Below, piece after piece: positions 40,061 through 48,086 of a stretch of DNA of 64,000 bases (its first letter is position 1; each line of letters opens with the position of its first letter). The stretch is from positions 1 through 64,000 of the forward strand of contig NZ_JAROCY010000006.1 in assembly GCF_029436685.1 (NCBI RefSeq), written 5' to 3'. The stretch is from Novosphingobium cyanobacteriorum. GTDB lineage: Bacteria > Pseudomonadota > Alphaproteobacteria > Sphingomonadales > Sphingomonadaceae. The notes beneath the pieces are model-generated. The model was not told the origin of the DNA. It saw only the letters and a list, made by a program, of their open reading frames with translations, and ran no database searches. The translations under genes were made by a program, and so were the position numbers.

Positions 40061-41773
40061 TCAGGGCTGGAAGAAGCGCGAACGCAGGTAGGTGGCCGGG
40101 CGCGGGATCGCGGTCTTCAGCCAGAATCGCCACGGCGAGTCACAGGTCAGCATCTCGATCCGCGCCACGTCCATCATGTTCTTGCCGCGCCGCGCATGCT
40201 TGTCGGCCAGGCCGAAGCCCAGCGCGTAGCCGGCCTTCTCCACCGCCTCGAAGCAGCGCTGGTCGCGCCCGCCGAAGGGATAGCAGAAGTATTTCGGCCG
40301 CGGCAGGCCCATCGCCTCGATATCGTCGGCACAGCCCAGCGTCTCGCTGGCAAGGTCACGGTCCGAAAGGTCGGGCATCATCCGGTGGGTGCGCGAATGC
40401 GCGCCGATGTCCACGCCCAGTGCGTGCAGCGCGCGCAGGCCCTCGGGGTCGAGCAGCTGCAGCCGCACCGCACCCACCTTCTGGTCCCATTCGTTGGTCC
40501 ATGACGGCAGGCCGGTGACGGCGAAGGCCACCGGGCGGATGCGCTGCGGTGCCAGCACGGTCCGCACCACCTCGGTCAGGTCGGTATAGCAATCGTCGAA
40601 GGTCAGCAGCACCGCCTTCTTCGGCAGGCGGATCAGCCCTTTCAGGCACAGCAGCAGGTCATCCGCCGTGATGAAGGTGAACCCGCGCCGCTTCAGCGAG
40701 GCGATCTGCGCGGCAAACACATCGGGCGGGATCGAATAGTTACCCAGCAGCCCGTCGAACGAATGGTCCGCCATCGCGTGATAGCACAACACCAGCGCCT
40801 TGCGCGCATTGGGCATGCCGCCGTGCCTGCGCACGGCTGACCAATAGGCCACCTGCTGCGCCGCATAGAACACGCGCGCCACCCACTTGTTCGATCGCCA
40901 CCGCGTTTTCAGCGCCCGGTCCGCAAACCATCCGGCAAAGGCGGCGAAGACTTTGGGAAAAAGCGGCACCGCACCCAGCGGCTTGTAGACATAGCGGGTC
41001 ACGCGCCGGTGGATGTTGTTCAGCCCGAACAGCGTCGGCGCCAGCGAAGGGTGCCGCCGCGCGAACATCACGTCCGCCCGGCCAGACTTGAACGCGCGGC
41101 GCAGGTTCTCGCGCGGGGTCACGATATAGCGGTGCAGGCTCACCGCATCGGGCGCGTGCACCACCTTGAACCGCTCCAGCAGCTTCACGCCAAAGTCGGC
41201 ATCCTCCTGCCCATAGTTGCCGTTTTCGGTGAACCGCGCATCGAACCCGCCGATCGCCTCATAGGCGCTGCGCCGCACCGAAAGCTGGCCGCCGAACACG
41301 TGGAATGGCGTCAGCTGGTCCATCTCGCGCGATTGCCGGGCAGAATCCGCCGCCCAGATGGCGATGCCCTCGCTCAGGAACCCCGGCGGGCTGTTGTCCT
41401 CCAGCGGGATCTCGCCCAGCACCGCATCAGCCCCTTCGCGATATTTCTTCGCGTGCTGCTCCACGATGTCGGGGCGACAGATCATGTCGTCGTCCAGGAA
41501 GAACAGGATCTCGTGCCGAGCCTCCTGCGCGCCGCGGTTGCGCGCATGGCCCAGCCCGCCGTTGGGCTGCCACACCACGCGATAGGGGAACGGCAGCTCG
41601 ATCTGCTTCAGCGCGTCCTCGGTGCCGTCGTTCGACCCGTCGATGATCACCACCAGCTCGAACGGCCCGTCGTATTCGATGCGGCCGATCGCCTGCACCG
41701 TCTCGCACACCATGTCCCGCCGTTGATAGGTCGAGACGATCATCGTGAAGGAGGGGTTGGACACCGCGTTCAA
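40061..41773 (-). CDS. GT2 glycosyltransferase fused to NodB-type deacetylase
   Basis: A 570-residue two-domain enzyme. Residues 8-290 are a GT2 domain ('MIVSTYQRRDMVCETVQAIG', 'VVIIDGSNDGTEDAL', 'ILFFLDDDM'). Residues about 330-560 are a polysaccharide deacetylase with 'LVLCYHAMAD', 'LLTFDDCYTDL' and the His pair in 'GAHSRTHRMM', then 'KYFCYPFGGRD'. It may add a sugar and deacetylate an N-acetyl sugar. It overlaps the upstream ABC transporter by ATGA. Confidence 0.9.
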   Translation of the reverse strand: MNAVSNPSFTMIVSTYQRRDMVCETVQAIGRIEYDGPFELVVIIDGSNDGTEDALKQIELPFPYRVVWQPNGGLGHARNRGAQEARHEILFFLDDDMICRPDIVEQHAKKYREGADAVLGEIPLEDNSPPGFLSEGIAIWAADSARQSREMDQLTPFHVFGGQLSVRRSAYEAIGGFDARFTENGNYGQEDADFGVKLLERFKVVHAPDAVSLHRYIVTPRENLRRAFKSGRADVMFARRHPSLAPTLFGLNNIHRRVTRYVYKPLGAVPLFPKVFAAFAGWFADRALKTRWRSNKWVARVFYAAQQVAYWSAVRRHGGMPNARKALVLCYHAMADHSFDGLLGNYSIPPDVFAAQIASLKRRGFTFITADDLLLCLKGLIRLPKKAVLLTFDDCYTDLTEVVRTVLAPQRIRPVAFAVTGLPSWTNEWDQKVGAVRLQLLDPEGLRALHALGVDIGAHSRTHRMMPDLSDRDLASETLGCADDIEAMGLPRPKYFCYPFGGRDQRCFEAVEKAGYALGFGLADKHARRGKNMMDVARIEMLTCDSPWRFWLKTAIPRPATYLRSRFFQP

Positions 41774-43557
41774 ACCGTTTCTCCCGTCATGGAGCGCAGA
41801 TAGGCAAGCGACTGCAAGGGGCCCGCTTCCACCACGCGACCCTGTTCCACCACCACGCCGTTGGTGCAGGCAGACAGGGTGCTGTGGCGATGGCTGATCA
41901 CCAGCGCGGTGCGAAAATGGCGGTGCTCGCCCAGCAGGCGCATGATCTCGGCTTCAGACAGCGCGTCCACCGCATTGGTCGCCTCGTCCAGGATCAGCAG
42001 GTCGGGCCGGCGCAGCAGCGCGCGGGCCAGGCCGATGCGCTGGCGCTGCCCGCCCGAAAGGTTCGATCCCTCGTATCCCACCGGTGCATCATATCCGCCG
42101 GGCAGCGCGGCGATGAACCCCGCCGCACCCGCCACTGCCGCCGCCTCTTCTATCTCCGTCCGGCTCGCCCCCGGCCGGCCATAGGCGATGTTCTCCGCCA
42201 CGCTGCCGTCGATCAGCATCACGTCCTGCCCGGCCACGGCAATGCGCGCGCGCCAGTCACGCTGGTCCAGTGCCGTCACCGGCCGCTCACCCAGCAGGAT
42301 CGCCCCTGCAGAAGGCTCCACCAGCCGGCACAGCAGGTTGACGATGGTGGACTTGCCCGCGCCCGAATGCCCGATCAGCGCCGTCGCCACGCCGGGCTCG
42401 ATGCTGAAGTCCACGCCGTGCAGCGCCGCGGCCCCGTTGGGATAGGCATAGCGCACCCCAGCAAAGCGGATCGGCGCATCCAGCGCGGTACAGGGTTCGC
42501 CCTGGACCAATGGCTCCGGCTCCTGCCCCAGCAGCCATTCCACTTCGCGCACCCGCCCGGTCACCCCGGAAATGCCGCTGCGCGCCTGGCCCACGGCGGC
42601 GGCATAGGGCTCCACCCGCGCCAGCAGAATAACATAGGCGATCAGTGCGGGCGCCGGCACCTGCAGCTGCCAGCCGATCACCAGCACCAGCACGAACACC
42701 GCCGCCATCGCCGCGCTCACCACCGGCATGATCGCGGCGCCCACCGCATACCAGGCGAACCCGGCGCGGAACACGCGCTGGCACACATCGGCAAAGCGGG
42801 TGCGCTCGCGCTCTTCCTGTCCGAACACGCGGGTGGTGCGCATGGCGGTGACCATGGCGATCATCCGCGCGCCCTGTTCCTTCACGTGGCCGGTGGACAC
42901 CGTATCGAAATGGTCCTGCCGCCGCTGCAGCAGCACCAGCACGCCACGGATCAAGACCGCGCAGGCCAGCACCACCAGGAACAGCCGCCAGTCCAGCCAC
43001 GCCAGCAGCGCACCCACCACCGCCATGCCGGTCAGCGCCGGGATCATCGCCAGCACACTGCGCAGCGCATCCCCCACCGACCAGCTGAACGCGGTGAACA
43101 CCTGGATCAGCCGCGCGGTGTCTTCCCGCAGGAAGAACGCGAACTCCACGCCGGTCAGCCGCTCCGCCATGGCATTGTGCAGATCGCGCACGAAGCGGGA
43201 CTGGATGAAGGCGATCAGCACGTTGTTGCCCGCCTGCACCGCGCCCCGCAACACCAGCAGGCCCAGCGCCACGCCCCCCAGCAAGGTCACGCGGCTATCG
43301 GCCGGGATCGACCCGGCCAGGCGGAACACCAGCCCGATCGGTCCCGGCTGCAACGCCTGCAACTGCGCATCGCCCGCCAGCATCGTCGCGGCCAGCGGCA
43401 CCAGCGTGCCCACCCCCAGCCCGTCAAGCAGGCTGACCAGCACGCCCAACCCCGCCACCAATGGCAGCAGGGGCAAGTACGGCTTGGCAACCTTGCGCAG
43501 GGGGCTCACGCTCTTCGCCATCGTCAGGTCTGCAAACGTCCCTTCCCGGATCGGCAC
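41770..43557 (-). CDS. ABC exporter with fused permease and ATPase
   Basis: A 595-residue MsbA-like half-transporter. Six membrane segments (about 25-320) precede the ATPase with Walker A 'GHSGAGKST', signature 'LSGGQRQRIGLARALL', Walker B 'LLILDEATNAVDAL' and 'LVISHRHST'. Translational coupling to the GT2-NodB gene suggests it exports the glycan or lipid-linked glycan made by the cluster. Confidence 0.92.
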   Translation of the reverse strand: MPIREGTFADLTMAKSVSPLRKVAKPYLPLLPLVAGLGVLVSLLDGLGVGTLVPLAATMLAGDAQLQALQPGPIGLVFRLAGSIPADSRVTLLGGVALGLLVLRGAVQAGNNVLIAFIQSRFVRDLHNAMAERLTGVEFAFFLREDTARLIQVFTAFSWSVGDALRSVLAMIPALTGMAVVGALLAWLDWRLFLVVLACAVLIRGVLVLLQRRQDHFDTVSTGHVKEQGARMIAMVTAMRTTRVFGQEERERTRFADVCQRVFRAGFAWYAVGAAIMPVVSAAMAAVFVLVLVIGWQLQVPAPALIAYVILLARVEPYAAAVGQARSGISGVTGRVREVEWLLGQEPEPLVQGEPCTALDAPIRFAGVRYAYPNGAAALHGVDFSIEPGVATALIGHSGAGKSTIVNLLCRLVEPSAGAILLGERPVTALDQRDWRARIAVAGQDVMLIDGSVAENIAYGRPGASRTEIEEAAAVAGAAGFIAALPGGYDAPVGYEGSNLSGGQRQRIGLARALLRRPDLLILDEATNAVDALSEAEIMRLLGEHRHFRTALVISHRHSTLSACTNGVVVEQGRVVEAGPLQSLAYLRSMTGETV

Positions 43558-43571
43558 ATGATGGCAAATCC

Positions 43572-43606
43572 TTTCGCAATTGCGAATGAACTGGTCAGGC
43601 TCTAGG
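43572..43606. promoter_or_regulatory. Shared upstream module, copy 1
   Basis: TTTCGCAATTGCGA (43572-43585, containing the 12-bp palindrome TCGCAATTGCGA) is followed 15 bases after TTGCGA by TCTAGG (43601-43606). The same layout recurs before the gene at 44528. It lies between the divergent ABC-transporter and methyltransferase genes, so it may act on both. Confidence 0.6.
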
Positions 43607-43690
43607 ACACTATGACAAGGTGAGTCCAGCCGCCGGCTGGGCCTTCAGGCCGGCACAGGGTGCCAAAACGGGGCTGGGACGGATCAACAG

Positions 43691-44452
43691 ATGCAGGGGC
43701 CGCCGCAGACCGGACCACGCGCCTTGCTGAGCGGCATGCTCCGCCAGGCCTTGCCCGCCAGCCTGCGCCTTCGCCTGCGAAAGTGGCGGCTGGGGCTCGG
43801 CGTCCCGCCCGTGGGCGGCGTGGATTTCGGCGATCTGGCCCGCACCACGCCGATTGCGCCGCACTATGGCTATCTGCGCGGTGGCGCGGTCGATCGATAC
43901 TATATCGAAGGATTCCTTGCCCGGCGCGGGGCCGACATTCGCGGTCGCGTGCTTGAAGTGGCGACTGCGATCTATGCCCGCGCCTATGGCCAGGGCGTCT
44001 CCCAGGTTGATGAGCTGGACAGCATCCCCGGTCCGAACGTGGCCTTCGCGGGTGATATCGGCACGGAAGGCCTGCTGCCTTCGGATGCCTTCGACAGCAT
44101 CGTCTTCACGCAGACGCTGCAATACGTGTTCGAACCGGCCGTCGCGGTGGCACAGCTCTATCGCGCGCTGAAGCCCGGCGGCGTCCTGCTGGCGACCATT
44201 CCGGTGATCACGCCATTGGAACCGGGCGACAACGGCTGGCTCTGGACCTTCACGCCCAAGGTTGCGCGTCGGCTGTTCCACGCCACGTTTGGCGCGGAAA
44301 ACTGCAGCATCGAAATCCACGGCAATGTCTTTGCGGCCACCTGCTATCTCCACGGCATCGTGGTGGAAGATATCGATACGAAGATGCTTGAACCGGTGGA
44401 TGAATGCTATCCGGTCACCATCGCCATCCGCGCGGTAAAACGTGCCGCATGA
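43691..44452 (+). CDS. SAM-dependent methyltransferase of the glycan cluster
   Basis: A 253-residue class I methyltransferase of a type seen in polysaccharide clusters. 'VDFGDLARTTPIAPHYGYL', 'VDRYYIEGFLARRGADIRG', motif I 'RVLEVATAIYARAYG', 'SIVFTQTLQYVFEP' and 'LYRALKPGGVLLATIPVITP' are seen. Motif I lacks the usual glycines, unlike its paralogue, which has 'EVGTPGYS', so activity could be reduced. The C-terminal half of the next gene is a close paralogue. Confidence 0.82.
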   Translation: MQGPPQTGPRALLSGMLRQALPASLRLRLRKWRLGLGVPPVGGVDFGDLARTTPIAPHYGYLRGGAVDRYYIEGFLARRGADIRGRVLEVATAIYARAYGQGVSQVDELDSIPGPNVAFAGDIGTEGLLPSDAFDSIVFTQTLQYVFEPAVAVAQLYRALKPGGVLLATIPVITPLEPGDNGWLWTFTPKVARRLFHATFGAENCSIEIHGNVFAATCYLHGIVVEDIDTKMLEPVDECYPVTIAIRAVKRAA

Positions 44453-44474
44453 CTTATCCCGATACGGCACGTCT

Positions 44475-44509
44475 TTTCGCAATTGCGAGAACCTTGGTCC
44501 ATCTCTAGG
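44475..44509 (+). promoter_or_regulatory. Shared upstream module, copy 2
   Basis: TTTCGCAATTGCGA (44475-44488) and, again 15 bases after TTGCGA, TCTAGG (44504-44509), 19 bases before the ATG at 44528. Identity to copy 1 covers the 14-base block, a TGGTC core and CTCTAGG. Confidence 0.6.
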
Positions 44510-44527
44510 CTGTTCGTCGGATAGGCG

Positions 44528-46168
44528 ATGATGCAGGCTTTGGTGACGGACCGTCTGGAAGACGCGATTGAGGATCGGGGCGTCGCGGTGATCGTCACCA
44601 CGCACAACTACGCCCGCTTCCTCGGCGATGCGATCGACAGCGTGCTGGCGCAATCCGTGCCGCCTGTCGAAGTGCTGGTGGTGGATGATGGATCCACCGA
44701 TGATCCCGCCGCCGTCCTCGCCCGCTATCCCGGCGTGCGCCTTCTCGCCATTCCGCAGCAGGGCATTGCCGCCGCGCGCAACGCCGCGCTGGCGCAGGTC
44801 TCCGCGCGCTTCGTCGTCTTCCTCGATGCGGATGACGTGCTGGCCCACACGGCACTGGAATCGGGCCTTGCCTGCATGGCGGCCAATCCCGGCGCGGGCT
44901 TCGTCTATGGCGCGCACCGGCTGGTGGATGCCGACCTGAAGCCGCTGGGCGGCCCCTCGATCTGCCGGGTCCAGCCCAATGGCTGGCACTCCCTCCTGCG
45001 CGGCAACGTGGTGCAGATGCACGCGGCGGTGATATTCGATCGGGCAAAGCTGCTCGCCGTCGGCGGATACGAAGCCACGATCCCACGCTGCGAGGACTAT
45101 GACCTGTTCCTGCGCATGGCGCGCCGTTTCCTGGTCGCCTGCCACCCCGCCGTCGTCGCCGATTATCGCCTGCATGGGCAGAACATGTCGTCCGATGCGG
45201 CTGAAATGCTGGCCTGGCATCTCAAGGTGCTGGACCGCAACCGGCCCGACCCTGCCGATGTCGCCGGCCTGCGCGCGTGGCGCGATGGCCAGCGCCACTG
45301 GAAAAAGGCCTTCACCAACTTCGTCTGGACGGAACGCGGCGCGCCCAGCGCCACCCGCTGGGCGCAAAGGAGAAAGATGATGCGCGTTGCGCCCCGCCTG
45401 ACCCCTGCCGCCGCGCTGCGGCAGATCGTGCTGCGCGTCCTGCCCGATCCGGTGGTCGATCTGGTGCGCCGCGTGCGCAAGCCCAAGGTCACGCCCCGGC
45501 TCGGCGATTTCGATTTCGGAGATCTTGCGCGCCTTAAACCGGTCGATCCCAACTTCGGCTATGGCCGCGGCAACCCGGTGGACCGCTACTACATCGAACG
45601 CTTCCTCGACACCCACCGCAAGGATGTGAAGGGCCGGGTGCTCGAAGTGGGCACGCCGGGCTACAGCCAGATCTACGATTCGGGGATAACCCGGCAGGAC
45701 GTGCTCAACGTCAACGACGATCCCGGCACCACCATCCGCGGCGATTTCGAGGACGAGGCGACGCTCCCCGCCGATACCTTCGATTGCGTGATCTTCACCC
45801 AGGCACTGCAATATGCCTATCGCCCGGAAGTGGCGCTGCGGAACCTCTATCGCACATTGAAGCCCGGCGGGGTGCTGCTGGCCACGCTGCCGGCGATCAC
45901 CCCGGTCGATAACATCGAATGGCAATGGTATTGGGCCTTCGCCCCCAAGGTGGCCAACCGCCTGTTCGAAGAGACTTTCGGCCCCGGCAACTTCACGCTG
46001 GAGGTGCACGGCAACGTCTTTGCCGCCACCTGTTTTCTGCAGGGACTGGCCGTGGAAGACGTCGGCCCACGCTGGCTGGACCCGGCAGATCCGGCCTATC
46101 CGGTCAACATCACGGTGCGTGCATTGAAACGGACTGAGACGGGGTTGAAACCGACTGAGAACGACTGA
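44528..46168 (+). CDS. GT2 glycosyltransferase fused to a methyltransferase
   Basis: A 546-residue bifunctional protein. Residues 18-230 are a GT2 domain ('VAVIVTTHNYARFLGDAIDS', 'VLVVDDGSTDDPA', 'FVVFLDADDVL'). Residues about 320-535 are a methyltransferase closely similar to the preceding gene ('FDFGDLARLKPVDPNFGYG', 'RVLEVGTPGYSQIYDSG', 'LYRTLKPGGVLLATLPAITP'). The end of the gene runs into a repeat also found at 62.1 kb. It would glycosylate and methylate the same glycan. Confidence 0.9.
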   Translation: MMQALVTDRLEDAIEDRGVAVIVTTHNYARFLGDAIDSVLAQSVPPVEVLVVDDGSTDDPAAVLARYPGVRLLAIPQQGIAAARNAALAQVSARFVVFLDADDVLAHTALESGLACMAANPGAGFVYGAHRLVDADLKPLGGPSICRVQPNGWHSLLRGNVVQMHAAVIFDRAKLLAVGGYEATIPRCEDYDLFLRMARRFLVACHPAVVADYRLHGQNMSSDAAEMLAWHLKVLDRNRPDPADVAGLRAWRDGQRHWKKAFTNFVWTERGAPSATRWAQRRKMMRVAPRLTPAAALRQIVLRVLPDPVVDLVRRVRKPKVTPRLGDFDFGDLARLKPVDPNFGYGRGNPVDRYYIERFLDTHRKDVKGRVLEVGTPGYSQIYDSGITRQDVLNVNDDPGTTIRGDFEDEATLPADTFDCVIFTQALQYAYRPEVALRNLYRTLKPGGVLLATLPAITPVDNIEWQWYWAFAPKVANRLFEETFGPGNFTLEVHGNVFAATCFLQGLAVEDVGPRWLDPADPAYPVNITVRALKRTETGLKPTEND

Positions 46169-46180
46169 GAGGGGGCTGAG
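46152..46180 (+). repeat. 29-bp dispersed repeat, copy A
   Basis: Matches 62099-62127 at 25 of 29 positions; both read CGACTGAGA-N-CGA-NN-GAGAGGGGG-Y-TGAG. Partial copies (GACTGAGACGGGGTTGA) lie just upstream. It covers the last codons of the GT2-methyltransferase gene and the bases after its stop. Confidence 0.6.
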
Positions 46181-46197
46181 CCGCCCTCAGCTCTTCT
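46175..46197 (+). terminator. Short terminator after the glycan cluster
   Basis: GCTGAG-CCGCC-CTCAGC (46175-46191) is followed by TCTTCTT. The left arm is the end of the 29-bp repeat. It lies between the converging GT2-methyltransferase and lptA genes and reaches into the lptA stop. Confidence 0.5.
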
Positions 46198-46756
46198 TGG
46201 GAACGGCAAAAGTGCCGCTCACCCGGCCACCCTGGCTGCCCGCGCCAACACCACCGGCACCGCCGCCCGAACGACCATCGACGCTGGAGATTCCGGTGTT
46301 CAGATCGATCACCAGCCGCCCTCCGTTCAGCGTGTCAGACCCGCGGCGCAGGGCCACGTTGCCGACCATGGTGATGATGCGGCTGTTGAAGTCATAGACC
46401 GCCACATCGCCGCTGGCGCGTTCGTTGTTGCGCGTCACCACCACGCCGCCGGTCGCGTCGATTCGCTGGATTTTCAGTTCGTTGGTGTCGGTATAGGCCA
46501 CCGTGGTGCGCGCCGCGCGCAGGTTCAGCTCGGCCTGGGTGATGTCCACGTTGCCGGACAGGACCACACGGTTCGCCTTGTCCTGCAGCTCGATCCGGTC
46601 AGCGGCATAGTTCACCGGCGCATTGCTGTTGTGCGCGCCGATCCCCTGCGCCGCCAGGTGCTGCGCCCCCGCAATCAGCGCCGCCGACGCGGCGAAACCG
46701 ATCGCCAGCGAGCGCATCGGGCGGGCTTTGCGGATGGTGTCGAAAGTCTGGTTCAT
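46187..46756 (-). CDS. lptA: LptA, periplasmic LPS transport protein
   Basis: A 189-residue OstA/LptA-domain protein that bridges LPS across the periplasm. The signal peptide ends near 'AQHLAAQGIG'. The beta-jellyroll repeats include 'ADRIELQDKANRVVLSGNVD' and 'ASGDVAVYDFNSRIITMVGN'. The C-terminus is Gly-rich ('GGGAGGVGAGSQGG'). It overlaps lptC by four bases. lptB, usually next, does not follow here. Confidence 0.9.
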   Translation of the reverse strand: MNQTFDTIRKARPMRSLAIGFAASAALIAGAQHLAAQGIGAHNSNAPVNYAADRIELQDKANRVVLSGNVDITQAELNLRAARTTVAYTDTNELKIQRIDATGGVVVTRNNERASGDVAVYDFNSRIITMVGNVALRRGSDTLNGGRLVIDLNTGISSVDGRSGGGAGGVGAGSQGGRVSGTFAVPKKS

Positions 46757-47409
46757 CGTTGCTTTCCAGGCATCTGCAGCTTGCCGGGTTCCATCCGCAG
46801 CCGCGCGTGGCCATCCAGGGTGACCGTGCGCTGTTCAAGGTCGGCGATTATGCTGTCGGCCGAGAAAGTGCCAGCGGGAATACGACCTTCCACCCGGCCG
46901 TTGGAAACCATGCGGCGGGTGTTGAGATCGATGTTCGCGCCCTGCGTGACCATGCGATACCCGTCTGCGCTCTGGAAGTTCACCGCGCCCGGAACGCCGA
47001 TCACCTGCTTGCCGAAATCATAATCGCCGGCGTCGGTGGTCAGGATCGCCGGCCCGTCATTCAGCATCACCCGCGCCGTCACGTCCTTCATCTCCACCAC
47101 GCTTTCACGCGCGGTGTGCTGCACCGCGTTGCCTGCGGTGACAGAGAAGTTGCGCCCGCGATCGTCCTCGCCACGGTACATCGCCGAAACCACGCGCAGC
47201 CGGTCCTGCAGCATCGCCACCTTGTTGCGATCAAGCAGGAAGCTGATCTCGCCACGCGGGCTGAGCGGGGCGAGGATCATCACCGCCAGCAGGGCGCCGA
47301 TGGCGGCAGGCAGGGCCGAAGCAAGGAACCGGACGATCCGATCGTGCGAACCGCCGGGCGCGGCAAAGTGCCGCCGGCTGCTGCGGATCTGGTCGGCCTG
47401 TTCAGTCAT
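46753..47409 (-). CDS. lptC: LptC, inner-membrane LPS transport protein
   Basis: A 218-residue bitopic protein that receives LPS from LptB2FG and passes it to LptA. One membrane segment ('FLASALPAAIGALLAVMILA', about 28-47) is followed by the periplasmic jellyroll ('LTTDAGDYDFGKQVIGVPGA', 'GYRMVTQGANIDLNTRRM'). Start overlaps the rnd stop (TAATG) and end overlaps lptA (ATGA). Confidence 0.88.
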   Translation of the reverse strand: MTEQADQIRSSRRHFAAPGGSHDRIVRFLASALPAAIGALLAVMILAPLSPRGEISFLLDRNKVAMLQDRLRVVSAMYRGEDDRGRNFSVTAGNAVQHTARESVVEMKDVTARVMLNDGPAILTTDAGDYDFGKQVIGVPGAVNFQSADGYRMVTQGANIDLNTRRMVSNGRVEGRIPAGTFSADSIIADLEQRTVTLDGHARLRMEPGKLQMPGKQR

Positions 47410-48026
47410 TACTCGTGGCTGAAGATGTCGCGGTCGGCCCAGCCGGCCACATCGAGCAGCGCGCGCGTCGGCAGGAAATCGAAGCAGGCCTGCGCCATCT
47501 CGGTCCGCCCTTCGCGTGCCAGCCGTTCCACGAAGATCGCGTGCATGGCGTGCAGATAGCGCACGTCGGATGCGGCATATTCCTGCTGCGCCTCGCTCAG
47601 CACCGGGCCGCCCCAGTCGCTCGACTGCTGCTGCTTGGAAATCTCCTTGCCCAGCAGTTCGCGCACCAGTTCCTTCAGTCCGTGGCGGTCGGTATAGGTG
47701 CGCACCAGCTTGCTGGCGATCTTGGTGCAGAACACCGGCGTGGCCATCACGCCCAGGTAATGCTGGATCGCCGCCAGATCGAACCGGGCGAAGTGGAACA
47801 GCTTCAGCCGTGCCGGATCGGCCAGCACCGCCTTCAGGTTCGGCGCATCATAGGCGCTGCCGGGGCCGAAGCGGACCAGGTGTTCATCACCCAGCCCGTC
47901 CGAAATCTGCACCACGCAAAGCCGGTCACGCGTGGTGACCAGACCCATCGTCTCGGTGTCGACAGCGACAATGCCCGGGGCGAGCGCGCCGGCGGGCAGA
48001 TCTTCTTCGTGGAAGTAAACAGCCAT
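47409..48026 (-). CDS. rnd: Short ribonuclease D (DEDDy exonuclease)
   Basis: A 205-residue 3'-5' exonuclease. DEDDy residues are in 'VAVDTETMGL', 'KLFHFARFDL' and 'YAASDVRYLHAM'. The HRDC domain of longer RNase D proteins is absent, as usual for the short alphaproteobacterial form. It heads the rnd-lptC-lptA unit. Confidence 0.92.
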   Translation of the reverse strand: MAVYFHEEDLPAGALAPGIVAVDTETMGLVTTRDRLCVVQISDGLGDEHLVRFGPGSAYDAPNLKAVLADPARLKLFHFARFDLAAIQHYLGVMATPVFCTKIASKLVRTYTDRHGLKELVRELLGKEISKQQQSSDWGGPVLSEAQQEYAASDVRYLHAMHAIFVERLAREGRTEMAQACFDFLPTRALLDVAGWADRDIFSHE

Positions 48027-48086
48027 TCGGACTCGCTTAGGCTTTCAACGGGGACACGGCAAGCACGGTGGCGAGAACAGCCCGCC

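Noticed and set aside
41884..43605. 573-codon frame antisense to the ABC transporter
   Set aside because: Extremely His/Arg/Gln-rich and without motifs, while the transporter on the other strand is complete.
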